Source: Roseateles noduli (GTDB taxonomy: Bacteria; Pseudomonadota; Gammaproteobacteria; Burkholderiales; Burkholderiaceae_C). Taken from it: a stretch of DNA of 64,000 nucleotides. The stretch is taken from contig NIOE01000007.1 in the NCBI GenBank assembly GCA_002205125.1, positions 62,001 to 126,000 of the forward strand. Direction: 5' to 3'. Below are positions 8,030-17,678 of this stretch, piece by piece (position 1 is the first letter of the stretch; each line of letters opens with the position of its first letter). The notes beneath the pieces were generated by a model. That model was not told where the DNA came from. It saw only the letters and a program-made list of their open reading frames with translations, and searched no databases. Made by a program: the position numbers and the translations under genes.

Positions 8030-8059
8030 GATCGCATCCCCAAGAAGCAGGAGACCGCC

Positions 8060-9592
8060 GTGACCTCGTCCACCAACGCCCCCGTCGCCTTCACCGACGG
8101 CGCCGACATCACCCACTTCATCGCCGGCGAGCACCGTCCGGCCACGTCGGGGCGCAGCCAGGCGGTCTTCAATCCCGCCACGGGCCAGGTCGCGCGTCAG
8201 CTGCAGCTCGGCAACGTCGAGGACGTCAACACCGCCGTCGCCGCCGCGCAGGCCGCGTTCCCCGCCTGGGCGGACGCGCCGCCGCTGCGGCGCGCGCGCG
8301 TGATGTTCAAGTTCCTCGAACTGCTGAACCAGCATCGCGACCGTCTCGCCGCGATGATCACCGCCGAGCACGGCAAGGTCTTCACCGACGCGCAGGGCGA
8401 GGTGAGCCGCGGCATCGACGTCGTCGAATTCGCCTGCGGCGTGCCGCAGCTGCTCAAGGGCGACTACACCGAGCAGGTCTCCACCGGCATCGACAACTGG
8501 ACCACCCGCCAGGCGCTGGGCGTCGTCGCCGGCATCACGCCGTTCAACTTCCCGTTCATGGTCCCGATGTGGATGGCGCCGCTGGCCATCGCCACCGGCA
8601 ACGCCTTCATCCTCAAGCCCAGCGAGCGCGATCCGTCGCCCAGCCTCGCCATCGCCGAGCTCTTCAAGCAGGCCGGACTGCCCGACGGCATCTTCCAGGT
8701 CGTGCAGGGCGACAAGCAGGTCGTCGACGCGCTGCTGCACCATCCCGACGTGCGCGCGCTGAGCTTCGTCGGCTCCACGCCGATCGCGCAGTACATCTAC
8801 GAGACCGGCGCCCGCAACGGCAAGCGCGTGCAGGCGCTCGGCGGCGCGAAGAACCACATGGTCGTCATGCCGGATGCCGACATCGACCAGGCCGTCGACG
8901 CGCTCATCGGCGCGGCCTACGGCTCGGCGGGCGAGCGCTGCATGGCGATCTCGGTGGCCGTGCTGGTCGGCGACGTCGCCGACCGCATCGTGCCGCTGCT
9001 CGCGGAGCGCGCGAAGGCGCTCAAGATCAAGAACGGCATGGCGCTCGATGCGGAGATGGGGCCGATCGTCACGCGCGAAGCGCGCGATCGCATCGAGGGT
9101 TACATCGCCCACGGCGTCGAGGAAGGCGCGTCGCTGGTGGTCGACGGCCGCGGCCATCGCGTCGACGGACTGCCCGACGGCTTCTTCACCGGCGGCACGC
9201 TCTTCGACCACGTGACGCCGACCATGCGCATCTACAAGGAAGAGATCTTCGGACCGGTGCTCGCCTGCGTGCGGGTCAAGGACTTCGGCGAGGCGCTGGA
9301 CCTCGTCAACGCGCACGAGTTCGGCAACGGCGTCGCCTGCTTCACCAGCGACGGCAACGTCGCCCGCGAGTTCGCGCGCCGCGTTCAGGTCGGCATGGTG
9401 GGCATCAACGTGCCGATTCCCGTGCCCATGGCGTGGCACGGCTTCGGCGGCTGGAAGAAGAGCCTCTTCGGCGACATGCATGCCTACGGAGAAGAGGGCG
9501 TTCGGTTCTACACCAAGCAGAAGAGCGTCATGCAGCGCTGGCCCGCCAGCATCGCCAAGGGCGCGGAGTTCGTGATGCCGACGAGCAAGTGA
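8060..9592 (+). CDS. mmsA: Methylmalonate-semialdehyde dehydrogenase (CoA-acylating)
   Basis: A 510-residue aldehyde dehydrogenase that converts (methyl)malonate semialdehyde plus CoA and NAD to propionyl- or acetyl-CoA, in valine, pyrimidine or inositol breakdown. The run [18 protein letters not shown] is diagnostic of the MmsA/IolA branch; the nucleophile is Cys294 in [11 protein letters not shown]; the cofactor loop reads FVGSTPIAQ. The GTG at 8060 is chosen because GCAGGAG lies 6 bases upstream and an earlier in-frame start at 8018 would precede the promoter. No mmsB or acyl-CoA dehydrogenase gene follows, so here it is an isolated gene probably governed by the divergent LysR regulator. 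Confidence 0.94.
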   Translation: MTSSTNAPVAFTDGADITHFIAGEHRPATSGRSQAVFNPATGQVARQLQLGNVEDVNTAVAAAQAAFPAWADAPPLRRARVMFKFLELLNQHRDRLAAMITAEHGKVFTDAQGEVSRGIDVVEFACGVPQLLKGDYTEQVSTGIDNWTTRQALGVVAGITPFNFPFMVPMWMAPLAIATGNAFILKPSERDPSPSLAIAELFKQAGLPDGIFQVVQGDKQVVDALLHHPDVRALSFVGSTPIAQYIYETGARNGKRVQALGGAKNHMVVMPDADIDQAVDALIGAAYGSAGERCMAISVAVLVGDVADRIVPLLAERAKALKIKNGMALDAEMGPIVTREARDRIEGYIAHGVEEGASLVVDGRGHRVDGLPDGFFTGGTLFDHVTPTMRIYKEEIFGPVLACVRVKDFGEALDLVNAHEFGNGVACFTSDGNVAREFARRVQVGMVGINVPIPVPMAWHGFGGWKKSLFGDMHAYGEEGVRFYTKQKSVMQRWPASIAKGAEFVMPTSK

Positions 9593-9624
9593 GGGCCAGC
9601 GGCCGTCGCACGCCGCCGATCGGC

Positions 9625-9630
9625 TAACCT
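9625..9630 (+). promoter_or_regulatory. -10 element TAACCT of the TPR-GGDEF gene, 6 bases from ATG
   Basis: TAACCT in the context GGCTAACCT, then TGCCGG, then the ATG at 9637. There is no room for a Shine-Dalgarno sequence if transcription starts at normal distance. Confidence 0.5.
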
Positions 9631-9636
9631 TGCCGG

Positions 9637-11385
9637 ATGTTTCCGACAGGCGACCCCTCTTCCGACCCGAATCCGATCGCTGCCCTCGACGGCGTGCCGT
9701 TGAGCGACCTGCTTGAGCGCGCGCGTCTGGCGCAGCAGCAGGCGCGGCTCGACGACGGCGTCGTGCTGGCCGACGCGATCTGGGATCGCGCCGACGCCGA
9801 GGGCTTCATCAACGAGCAGGCCGAGGCCGGCAAGCTGCGCAGTTTCTTCCGGCTGCGCATGGGCGATCTGCCCGGCATGCTCGACGTCGGCGAGCGCGCG
9901 CTGCGCCTGATGCGCCCGCTCGGCGCCAGCCCCGCGATGTGCGAGCTGCTGCGCTGGATGAGCCTCGCGGCCTGCGAGCTCGGCGCCTACGAACAAGGCC
10001 TGGCCTGCGCCCATGAGGCGCTGAAGCTCGCCGGCGAGCTTGGCGACGTGCGGCTGCACGCGGTCGCGCTCAACGGCCTCGGCGCCTGCTTCGAGCGCAT
10101 GGGCGACCCCTGGCAGGCCGAGCGCCTGATGAGCGAGGCGGCCGGCCTGCTCCGCACCAACGCCACGCCCTTCGAACGCGTGGTCACGCTCACCAACCTC
10201 TGCACCGTCGCCATCGGCGCCTACCACCTGCAGCGCGACGGCGCCGCGCCCGAACAGGCGACGCGCACGCTTGAACGAGCCCTCGAACTCGCTCGCGAAG
10301 CGCGCCCGCATTCGCTGCAGCTCGGCGACCGTTACGGCATCGCGCTCACCGCCTCCAACTTCGGCGAAGTGCTGCTGTTGATGGGACGCCTCGACGAAGC
10401 TGAGCCACTGCTCATCGAAGCCCGCGACGAGTGCGAGCGCGCCGGCTTCCGCCTGCTGGACTGGCGTCTGCGCTGCATGCTCGCCGAGCTGCAACTCGCG
10501 CGCGGCCAGGCCACCGCCGCGTGGCAGCAGCTGCAGGCGTTGCGCGAGGAGACCGAACATCTCGCGCCCGGCGGCACGCCGTCCGCGCTGAACGCGCCTA
10601 CGCTGCCCATCGCGTCGACAGCCTCAACCGCATCAACCGCATCAACCGCATCAACCGCGCCGGCGACTCCGGCGCTGAAGGACGTGCCGCTGTTCCTGCG
10701 CGTGCGGCTGCACCAGGCCAGCTATCGCGCCGCGAAGGCGCTGGCGCTGCTGGGGCCGTCGCTGTTCCACCTCGAACAGGCGCGCACGCTGGAGCGTCGG
10801 CGCGCGGTCTCGCAGCTGATGGCGCAATCGCAGTACTTCGTCTCGCGGATGGAGGCGGAATTCGCCGCCGATCCGGCGAGCCTCGCTGCGCGCGACGCCG
10901 CCGAATTCAAGGATCCGCTCACGGGTCTGGGCAACCGGCGCTGCCTGGAGGCGCGGTTGCCGCCGCTGCTGCGCACGGCGGAGCAGGAGGATAGACCGCT
11001 GACGGTCGCATTGATCGATGCTGACGGCTTGCGCAACATCAACGAGCGCCACGGCAACGACATCGGTGATCGAGTCCTGCAGGAGCTGGCCGAGTTGCTG
11101 CGCGAGAACACGCGTGGTTCCGATCTGCTGCTGCGCTGGAGCGGCGAGGAGTTCCTCGTCGTCTTCCCCGACACCATCGCGGATCGTGGCTTTGAGGTCT
11201 GCGAGCGCATCCGTGCCAGTGTCTCGGTGCACCCGTGGCACGAGCTCGCGCCGGGCCTGGACGTCACGCTCAGCATGGGTCTGGCGAGCGCGCCGCCGTA
11301 CGCGACGGACCTGCTCATCGCGCGCGCCAATGCGGCCGTCGAGCGCGCCAAGCATCTGGGACGCAATCGGGTCGCCCTGGCCTGA
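9637..11385 (+). CDS. TPR-repeat diguanylate cyclase (GGDEF, motif SGEEF)
   Basis: 582 residues, no signal or membrane segment. Residues about 20-300 are TPR-like helical repeats for protein contacts, then an Ala-Ser-Thr linker (about 326-340), a short helix and a GGDEF domain (about 425-582). The active-site motif is SGEEF (Ser502) in place of GGEEF; such first-position changes occur in some active cyclases. An inhibitory c-di-GMP site of type RxxD (RGSD) sits five residues before it. The likely role is c-di-GMP synthesis in the cytoplasm under control of a TPR partner. Single gene; -10 box 6 bases from the ATG. Confidence 0.88.
   Translation: MFPTGDPSSDPNPIAALDGVPLSDLLERARLAQQQARLDDGVVLADAIWDRADAEGFINEQAEAGKLRSFFRLRMGDLPGMLDVGERALRLMRPLGASPAMCELLRWMSLAACELGAYEQGLACAHEALKLAGELGDVRLHAVALNGLGACFERMGDPWQAERLMSEAAGLLRTNATPFERVVTLTNLCTVAIGAYHLQRDGAAPEQATRTLERALELAREARPHSLQLGDRYGIALTASNFGEVLLLMGRLDEAEPLLIEARDECERAGFRLLDWRLRCMLAELQLARGQATAAWQQLQALREETEHLAPGGTPSALNAPTLPIASTASTASTASTASTAPATPALKDVPLFLRVRLHQASYRAAKALALLGPSLFHLEQARTLERRRAVSQLMAQSQYFVSRMEAEFAADPASLAARDAAEFKDPLTGLGNRRCLEARLPPLLRTAEQEDRPLTVALIDADGLRNINERHGNDIGDRVLQELAELLRENTRGSDLLLRWSGEEFLVVFPDTIADRGFEVCERIRASVSVHPWHELAPGLDVTLSMGLASAPPYATDLLIARANAAVERAKHLGRNRVALA
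10612..10656 (+). repeat. In-frame 9-bp tandem repeat (Ala-Ser-Thr linker)
   Basis: Five 9-base units, the last three identical (GCATCAACC), encode repeated Ala-Ser-Thr between the TPR region and the GGDEF domain. Nine-base units change linker length without breaking frame, so copy number may vary between strains. Confidence 0.8.
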
Positions 11386-11560
11386 GCGCGACGCCTGGAT
11401 CGGGGTCAACGACTTCCACTGGGGCCGGAATGGGGCTTGGGGTTCGCGGACGCGAGGCCCCATGCCCCGTGGAGAGCCCGCGCTTGGCGAAGCGGAGGAG
11501 GCCCGGCCTGAAGACCGCACAAGGGGGCAGGTTTTGCCTGAGCCCCGGTCAGGACTGTTT
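11386..11560. other. Gene-free interval with one long hairpin
   Basis: No plausible gene is seen between the GGDEF stop and the Fur-type site. ATGGGGC at 11430-11436 pairs with GCCCCAT at 11457-11463 and encloses CGCG-GA-CGCG. It has no T-run, so a classical terminator is not supported, but it may still end the upstream transcript. Confidence 0.45.
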
Positions 11561-11561
11561 C

Positions 11562-11582
11562 TACAATGAGAACAGTTCTCAT
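11562..11582 (+). promoter_or_regulatory. -10 element overlapped by a Fur-type inverted repeat
   Basis: TACAAT at 11562-11567 is a good -10. Overlapping it, ATGAGAA (11566-11572) and TTCTCAT (11576-11582) make a perfect 7-3-7 palindrome, close to Fur boxes of the TGAGAAtnaTTCTCA kind. Fur bound here would cover the promoter, fitting iron repression of the siderophore receptor that follows. Confidence 0.65.
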
Positions 11583-11780
11583 CTGCCTCGTAAACCCTGG
11601 CCGATGAGCCGTCCGCCAGCCTGATCTTTTGCTCCCCCGCGCCCTGCAACGCCAGTTGCCTGCGCCGCGCGACTCTGGGGCTGATCCCGCAAGCCTTCGT
11701 CTTCCACCTCCCTCCCCGGGGCTGGTGCGCTTGCGCGCGCCGGTATGCGGGCTCGCGCCTGCTCGATGCTGTTCTTTCAC

Positions 11781-14012
11781 ATGTCACGCTCCTCCCGAAC
11801 TCCTGTCGCGGCTGCTGTCGCGTTCCTCTTGTCTGCCGGTGCCGCCGTGGCCCAGTCGACGTCGATGCCCGCTCGCGATGTCGATGTGCGCGACGCCGAG
11901 GCGTCCGAGCCCGCCGCAGAGTCCGGCGCTGAAGCTGCCGGCGACGGATCGACCCGCGCCGACCGCCGCCGCGCGCTGGACCGCGTGACCATCAGCGCCG
12001 CGCGCAAGAAGCTTGAAGGCGCCAGCACGCGCCTGCCGCTGACCGCGCGCGAGACGCCGCAGTCCATGAGCAGCCTCGATGCGAGCCGCCTCGAGAACGA
12101 GACGCTGATCAGCATCAACGACGTGATGCAGAACATCACCGGCGTGAACGTGTCGTTCTACGACACGCAGCGACCTTTGTATTTCGCGCGCGGCTTCCAG
12201 ATCACCGACTTCCAGATCGACGGCGTCCCCACCTACAGCGGCGGTACGCAGCAGGAGTACGACACCGTCTTCTACTCCCGCATCGACGTCGTGCGCGGCG
12301 CCAACGGTCTCACCACCGGCGCCGGCATCCCGTCGGCGACGGTCAACATGATCCGCAAGCGGCCGGAGAAGGCGTTCTCCGCCTACGGCGGCTTGGTGAT
12401 GGGCTCCGAAGACTTCCATCGCGTCGAAGCCGACCTCAACACGCCGATTACGCGCGACGGCAGCGTGCGCGCGCGCCTGATCGCCTCGGCGCAGGAGAAG
12501 GACGGCTACCGCGATCGCCACAGCGAGACCAAGACCGCCTTCATGGCGACCGTCGAGGCCGACCTGACGTCCACCACGACGCTGACCGTCGGCTACCAGG
12601 ACCAGAACAACGTGCCCAAGGGCCCGATCTGGGGCACGATCCCGCGCTTCGCCTCGGACGGCTCGCTGGCCGACCTGCCGCGCGAGACCAGCTTCTCTCC
12701 GCCGTGGACGCGCTGGTCGCGCCAGAACGGCACCTTCTATGCGCAGCTGGAGCAGAAGCTCGGTGCCGACTGGACGCTCAAGGCCATCGCCAACCACAGC
12801 GAGGGCAACACCTTCAGCCTGCGCACCTATGCCAGCGGTTATCCGGACCCGAAGACCGGCGCCGGCCTCAAGCTGCTCGCCGCCGTCGGCAAGAGCTGGG
12901 AGAAGCGCGACAGCGTCGACCTCTACGCCTCGGGCACGCTGGACCTGTTCGGCCGCAGGCACGACCTGGTGATCGGCGCCAACGGCGTGAGGACCACCAC
13001 CACCACGCCGACGCTGACCTCGGTCGCCGCGTGGAGCTACAACATCCCCGACATCCGCACCTGGGACGGCAACGCGCCCGCGCCGACCTTCAGCGCCACC
13101 GGCGCGAAGCGCGTCGCCGAGACCGAGCAGAGCGGCGTCTTCGCGATGGGCCGCTGGAAGCTGCTGGAGCCGTTGTCCCTGATCACCGGCGCGCGCCTGA
13201 GCTACTGGAAGACCGGCACCGACGCCTTCAACACGGCCGGCAACTTCACCGCCCGCACCGGCGCCTACAAGGTGACCGACGAGGTCTCGCCTTACTTCGG
13301 CGTCGTCTACGACGTCACCGACGCCGTCTCGTTCTACGCCAGCTACACCGACCTGTTCAAGCCGCAGAACTACAAGGACAAGAACGACAACCTGCTCGCG
13401 CCGGTCCGCGGCAGCAACACCGAGTTCGGCCTCAAGGGCGAGTTCCTCGACAAGCGCCTGGCGGTGTCGGCCGCAGTGTTCGAGGCCAAGCAGGACAACT
13501 ACGCGGTGCGCGACTCGTCAGTGCCGGAGGGCACGTTGCCCGACGGCGGCTCCGCATACATCGGCGTGAACGGCACGAAGACCAAGGGCTTCGAGCTCGA
13601 CGTCGCCGGCCAGCTCGCGCCGGGCTGGACGCTGAACGCGGGCTACGCCAACACGCGCATCACGCGCAACGCGCTGGACCTGATCTACGCCAACCTGCCG
13701 CGCCACACGGTGCAGCTGAGCACCAGCTACCGCCTCCGCGGCGCGTGGGAGCGCCTCACCGTCGGCGCCGGCGTGAACGCGCAGAGCACGGTCGCGGGCT
13801 ACGGCATCCCGCATCCGACGCTGGGCACGGTGACCGTCACGCAGGGCAGCTACGTGCTGCTGAACCTGCACGCCAACTACCAGCTGAACGACCACTTCAG
13901 CCTCGGCCTGTCGGTCCGCAACGCGCTCGACAAGACCTACTGGGCCAACCTCGACTATCCCAACTACGGGGATCCGCGCAGCGTCATGCTGAGCCTGCGC
14001 GGCCGGTTCTGA
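11781..14012 (+). CDS. TonB-dependent siderophore receptor
   Basis: 743 residues from ATG 11781 (in-frame ATGs at 11745 and 11766 would add 12 or 5 residues). A signal peptide ends at AVAQS. The plug domain holds TARETPQSMSS, NVSFYDTQRPLYFARGFQ, FQIDGVPTY and RIDVVRGANGLTTG, matching the FpvA/FhuE-type ferric-siderophore family; a 22-strand barrel follows and the protein ends in the outer-membrane signal LSLRGRF. It imports a ferric siderophore with TonB energy. No biosynthesis or ABC genes are nearby, so it is probably a xenosiderophore scavenger. A Fur-type site lies 200 bases upstream. Confidence 0.93.
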   Translation: MSRSSRTPVAAAVAFLLSAGAAVAQSTSMPARDVDVRDAEASEPAAESGAEAAGDGSTRADRRRALDRVTISAARKKLEGASTRLPLTARETPQSMSSLDASRLENETLISINDVMQNITGVNVSFYDTQRPLYFARGFQITDFQIDGVPTYSGGTQQEYDTVFYSRIDVVRGANGLTTGAGIPSATVNMIRKRPEKAFSAYGGLVMGSEDFHRVEADLNTPITRDGSVRARLIASAQEKDGYRDRHSETKTAFMATVEADLTSTTTLTVGYQDQNNVPKGPIWGTIPRFASDGSLADLPRETSFSPPWTRWSRQNGTFYAQLEQKLGADWTLKAIANHSEGNTFSLRTYASGYPDPKTGAGLKLLAAVGKSWEKRDSVDLYASGTLDLFGRRHDLVIGANGVRTTTTTPTLTSVAAWSYNIPDIRTWDGNAPAPTFSATGAKRVAETEQSGVFAMGRWKLLEPLSLITGARLSYWKTGTDAFNTAGNFTARTGAYKVTDEVSPYFGVVYDVTDAVSFYASYTDLFKPQNYKDKNDNLLAPVRGSNTEFGLKGEFLDKRLAVSAAVFEAKQDNYAVRDSSVPEGTLPDGGSAYIGVNGTKTKGFELDVAGQLAPGWTLNAGYANTRITRNALDLIYANLPRHTVQLSTSYRLRGAWERLTVGAGVNAQSTVAGYGIPHPTLGTVTVTQGSYVLLNLHANYQLNDHFSLGLSVRNALDKTYWANLDYPNYGDPRSVMLSLRGRF

Positions 14013-14093
14013 CGCTACTGTTAATATTTCCAGCTTTCGGGGGCGTCCGCATCGGCAAGAGGCGGCGCCGGCGCATGGTTGGGAGACGGCGGC

Positions 14094-15761
14094 GTGGCAG
14101 AGCAACTGAGATCGGATGGCGTGGAGGAAAGGAAGGCCCGCGGGGCCTTCTTCACTCCGCCCGAGATCGCCCGCTTCATGGTCGATTGGGCCGTGCGGTC
14201 CAAGGACGATGCCGTGCTGGAGCCGTCCTGCGGCGAGGCCGCCTTCCTGCTGCCGGCCGCACAGCGGCTCCATGAGCTGGGCGCGACCCGGCGCGCCGTC
14301 GGGAAGCAGTTGCACGCGGGGGACATCCACCACGATTCTGTGGCGCAGGCGCACCAGGTGCTCGCCAGCGAAGGCTTCTCCGCGCAGATCGAGGTCGGCG
14401 ACTTCTTCCTGAAGGACAGCGCTGCGAACTTCGACGCCGTCATCGGCAATCCGCCCTATGTGCGTTATCAGGACTTCAGCGGCGCCTCGCGCGCCGCGTC
14501 CCTGCAGGCCGCGTTGCGCCAAGGCGTCCGTCTGACGCAGCTCGCCAGTTCGTGGGCGGCCTTCACCGTGCATGCGTCGGCCTTCCTGCGCCCGACGGGT
14601 CGCCTGGCCCTGGTGATCCCGGCGGAGCTGCTGTCGGTGAAGTACGCGGCCCAGATCCGGCGCTTCCTGCTGGACCGTTTCGCCAGCGTCCGGCTGGTGC
14701 TGTTCGAGACGCTCGTGTTCCCCGGCGTCCTCGAGGACGTCGTGCTGCTGCTGGCCGAAGGCAGCGGCGGCGCGCAGTCGTTCGAGGTCTTCCAGGCGCG
14801 CACCGCGCAAGACCTGGCGACGACGCTGCCCAAGCAGTGGTTGAAGTTCGAGCCCGCGCCCGACGAGAAGTGGACCGGGGCCCTGGTGTCGTCGGACGCC
14901 TACCGCCTGTACGACGAGGCCGCGGCCGGCGAGGACTTCGAGGCGATGTCCGAGTGGGGCTCCACCTACCTCGGCGCCGTCACCGGCCACAACGATTTCT
15001 TCACCCTCACGCAGGCGGACGTCGAGCAATGGAAGCTGGCGCCGTCGGAGCTCGTCAAGATTTCGCCACCGGGCGCGCGTCACCTGCGGGGGTTGATCTA
15101 CTCGGCCCACGACTGGCGGGCCATGGCGGCCGCCGGCGAGCGGTGTTTCCTCTTCGCTCCCGGCACCGAGCTGTCGAGGGCTGCACGCCGATACATCGCG
15201 CACGGTGAAGCCCTCGGGGTGCCGACGGGCTACAAGTGCCGGGTGCGCGATCCGTGGTGGACCGTCCCGATGGTGGCGAAGCCGGACCTGCTGATGCCCT
15301 ACATGAACCACGAGCGTCCGCGGCTGGTGCGCAACGGCGCGGGCGTGCAAGTCCTCAACTCGCTCTACGGCGTGAAGCTGAAGGCGTCGCGCAAGAAGCT
15401 GGGGCAGGAACTGCTGCCGCTGGCGATGCTGAACAGCCTGACGCTGCTCGGGGCGGAGATCGTCGGACGCGCCTACGGCGGCGGCCTGCTCAAGCACGAG
15501 CCGAAGGAGGCCAGCCGTCTGCCCCTGCCGTCGGAGACCGTGCTGGCGCAGGTGGCGACCCCGCTGAAGGACGTGCAGAAGGCCGTCGGCGCCCTGCTGG
15601 CGCGCAACGACCTGCAGGCGTGCGTCGCGATCGTCGACACCATCGTGCTGCGTCAGCATCTGGGCTGGTCCGAGGCGCGTCTGGGCGCCATCCGCGAGGC
15701 GCGGGTCGCATTGATGCAGCGTCGGCTGACGCGTGGAAAAGGGAAGCATGTCCAGGATTGA
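14094..15761 (+). CDS. N6-adenine DNA methyltransferase of a restriction-modification system
   Basis: 555 residues. The region GAFFTPPEIARFMVDWA near the N-terminus and the acidic VLEPSCGEAAFL (SAM-binding motif I) precede the catalytic motif NPPY (Asn119, context IGNPPYVRYQ), giving the gamma-class order typical of N6-adenine methyltransferases. The C-terminal half is probably the target recognition region. GTG 14094 is chosen for GGGAG 9 bases upstream; a TTG at 14079 would add 5 residues. The 3' end overlaps the next gene by 14 bases, so the two are co-translated. It protects host DNA from the partner nuclease; the target sequence cannot be inferred. Confidence 0.9.
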   Translation: MAEQLRSDGVEERKARGAFFTPPEIARFMVDWAVRSKDDAVLEPSCGEAAFLLPAAQRLHELGATRRAVGKQLHAGDIHHDSVAQAHQVLASEGFSAQIEVGDFFLKDSAANFDAVIGNPPYVRYQDFSGASRAASLQAALRQGVRLTQLASSWAAFTVHASAFLRPTGRLALVIPAELLSVKYAAQIRRFLLDRFASVRLVLFETLVFPGVLEDVVLLLAEGSGGAQSFEVFQARTAQDLATTLPKQWLKFEPAPDEKWTGALVSSDAYRLYDEAAAGEDFEAMSEWGSTYLGAVTGHNDFFTLTQADVEQWKLAPSELVKISPPGARHLRGLIYSAHDWRAMAAAGERCFLFAPGTELSRAARRYIAHGEALGVPTGYKCRVRDPWWTVPMVAKPDLLMPYMNHERPRLVRNGAGVQVLNSLYGVKLKASRKKLGQELLPLAMLNSLTLLGAEIVGRAYGGGLLKHEPKEASRLPLPSETVLAQVATPLKDVQKAVGALLARNDLQACVAIVDTIVLRQHLGWSEARLGAIREARVALMQRRLTRGKGKHVQD

Positions 15762-16482
15762 CGAGGTGTTGTCCGCCGCGCTGCGGACCTTGCCGGAGAA
15801 GCCGGCGGACGACGCCAAGCAGGATGCCAAGAAGCGCTACAGCGAGCTGGTGTCTCAGCAGGTGGCGCTGGCGATCGCCGACGAACTGCGGCATCGCGGC
15901 ATGAAGGAAGCGCGGCCGGGACCGTCCGGCGAGGCGGGCGACTCCGGCGCGGAGCGGCGCATGGCCGGCGGCCTCGGTGCCAAGAAGGTGGACGTCACCT
16001 GGGCGACGGAAGAGTCGGGGCTGCTGTGCGCGGTCTCCGTCAAGACGATCAACTTCCGCGACAGCAAGACGAAGAACTACCAGAAGAACTTGATCAACCG
16101 GCGCGGCGACATGCTGATGGAGGCCGTGACCTTGCATCGGCGGTTCCCGTACGCGGTGCTCGCGGGATTCTTCTTCCTCGATCACGGGGCGGAACACGAC
16201 GGCACGCTGCAGCGGCGATCGACCTTCCTGAACGCGCATGCGCGATTGCAGCTGTTCTCCGGCCGCGGCGATCCCGCGGGACGGGAGGAGCAGTTCGAGC
16301 GCTTCTACCTGCTGCTGCTGGACGCCTCGCCGATGAACGTCGGCATCCGGGCCTTCGCCGTGGGCGATCCGAAGCAGGAGATCCCGCTCGGCGACGTGCT
16401 GGACGATCTGTTGAAGCTGGTCGCGCAACGCAACCCCGACTTCTACGAGTTCGACGAGGGCAAGCTCAAGCGCGCGTCCTGA
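15748..16482 (+). CDS. Putative restriction endonuclease partner (PD-(D/E)XK-like)
   Basis: 244 residues. A candidate PD-(D/E)XK core is visible: Asp82 in KKVDVTWA, then a hydrophobic strand and Ser97-x-Lys99 in CAVSVKTINF, with Ser in the usual Glu position as in some restriction enzymes. Next come KNYQKNLINRRGDMLMEAV and a beta-rich C-terminal half. The gene overlaps the methyltransferase by 14 bases and has GGGA upstream of its ATG. Position and core fit a type II restriction enzyme, but this is inferred from context plus motif; I do not recognise the exact family. Confidence 0.7.
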   Translation: MSRIDEVLSAALRTLPEKPADDAKQDAKKRYSELVSQQVALAIADELRHRGMKEARPGPSGEAGDSGAERRMAGGLGAKKVDVTWATEESGLLCAVSVKTINFRDSKTKNYQKNLINRRGDMLMEAVTLHRRFPYAVLAGFFFLDHGAEHDGTLQRRSTFLNAHARLQLFSGRGDPAGREEQFERFYLLLLDASPMNVGIRAFAVGDPKQEIPLGDVLDDLLKLVAQRNPDFYEFDEGKLKRAS

Positions 16483-16515
16483 GCCGGCCCCCTCAGTCGT
16501 CATCGCACCGGCTCA
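16480..16515. terminator. Hairpin between convergent genes, possible bidirectional terminator
   Basis: TGAGCCGG at 16480-16487 pairs with CCGGCTCA at 16508-16515 across a 20-base loop. It spans the stop codons of the restriction gene and the convergent GGDEF gene. There is no T-run, so its strength as a terminator is uncertain. Confidence 0.35.
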
Positions 16516-17678
16516 AGCTCCACCGCCTGCACGACGTTGCGGCCCTGTCCCTTCGCGCGATACAGCGCCTGATCGGCGCGCTTGAGCACCTCGGCGGCGC
16601 TGGCGTCCTCGCGCGCGGACTCGGCGATGCCGAAGCTCGCCGTCAGGGGCCAGGTCTGTCCTTCCCACGCGAACGGATGCTCCGCCAGCAGCGTCCGCAT
16701 GCGCTCCGCCACCAGCGCCGCGCCGGCGATGCCGGTGTCGGGCAGCAGCGCGCAGAACTCCTCGCCGCCCAGGCGCGCGAAGCGGTCCACCTCGCGCAGG
16801 CAGGGCCGCAGCAGCGCGACCAGCGACTTCAGCGCCGCGTCGCCGGCCGGGTGGCCCAGCGTGTCGTTCAACAGCTTGAAGCGGTCCAGGTCCAGCAGCA
16901 CCAGCGCGTAGCCATGACCGCGCATCAGCCGCGAGTGTTCGAGGTCCACCGCCTCCGACAAGGCGCGCCGGTTGAGCGCATCGGTGAGCGGGTCGCGCTC
17001 GGTCAGCCGGCGGATCTCCAGCACCAGCTTCATCAGCAGCAGGAAGGCGATCCAGCCGTTGATCAGCAGCGCCAGCACCAGCGAGGCCCACAGCCAGGCG
17101 AGGTTGAAGGCGCTGGCGACGTCGATGTCTTCGGTGCGGCCCGGTGCGAGCGCCGCCTCCAGCGGCCGCGAGAGCAGCAGGAGCCCGACGACGACCAGCG
17201 GCGAGGCCAGCAGCAGCGATGCGCGCATGTGAAGCCCGCGCGCGCGCATCAGTCGCCAGGCGTCGACGGCCGCCAGCAGCGCCAGCACGCACATCGTGCC
17301 GAAGAGGACCAGCTTGTGCGGCAGCGTCTGTGGTCCCATCGTGAAGCGCGCGGTGAGCAGACCGACGCCGACGATCACCAGCAGGGTCACGCGCCAGGGC
17401 GCCGGCCGGTCGCCCACCAGCGGCACGGTGATCCGGATGAGGCCGAAGGCCGCCACCGACAGGAAGTCCGACCAGCCGTAGTCCATCCGCGGCGCCAGGC
17501 CGAGCGCGTCGTGCAGCAGGAAGGACGCGCCCAGCGCGCCGTTCGCGGCGGCGACGCTCGCGCAGGCCCAGGGCGATTCGCGCAGGCCGACGGCCATCAT
17601 CAGCCACACGGTGGCGGCCACGCCGAAGAGCACGACCAGCGCGGCGATCAGCGAAACCGGATCGGCGACGGGCAGCAT
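16500..17678 (-). CDS. Membrane diguanylate cyclase (GGDEF)
   Basis: 392 residues. About seven hydrophobic segments fill residues 5-215, a membrane sensor of a type common in beta- and gammaproteobacteria, followed by a GGDEF domain (about 228-392). The motif is intact, GGEEF, with RDPLTDALNRR at the domain start and DLDRFKLLNDTLGH for metal and GTP binding. An RxxD inhibitory site (REVD) lies five residues before GGEEF. It makes c-di-GMP at the inner membrane; the stimulus is unknown. Its ATG shares a base with the stop of the upstream, paralogous GGDEF gene (TGATG), so the pair is translationally coupled. Confidence 0.92.
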   Translation of the reverse strand: MLPVADPVSLIAALVVLFGVAATVWLMMAVGLRESPWACASVAAANGALGASFLLHDALGLAPRMDYGWSDFLSVAAFGLIRITVPLVGDRPAPWRVTLLVIVGVGLLTARFTMGPQTLPHKLVLFGTMCVLALLAAVDAWRLMRARGLHMRASLLLASPLVVVGLLLLSRPLEAALAPGRTEDIDVASAFNLAWLWASLVLALLINGWIAFLLLMKLVLEIRRLTERDPLTDALNRRALSEAVDLEHSRLMRGHGYALVLLDLDRFKLLNDTLGHPAGDAALKSLVALLRPCLREVDRFARLGGEEFCALLPDTGIAGAALVAERMRTLLAEHPFAWEGQTWPLTASFGIAESAREDASAAEVLKRADQALYRAKGQGRNVVQAVELEPVR

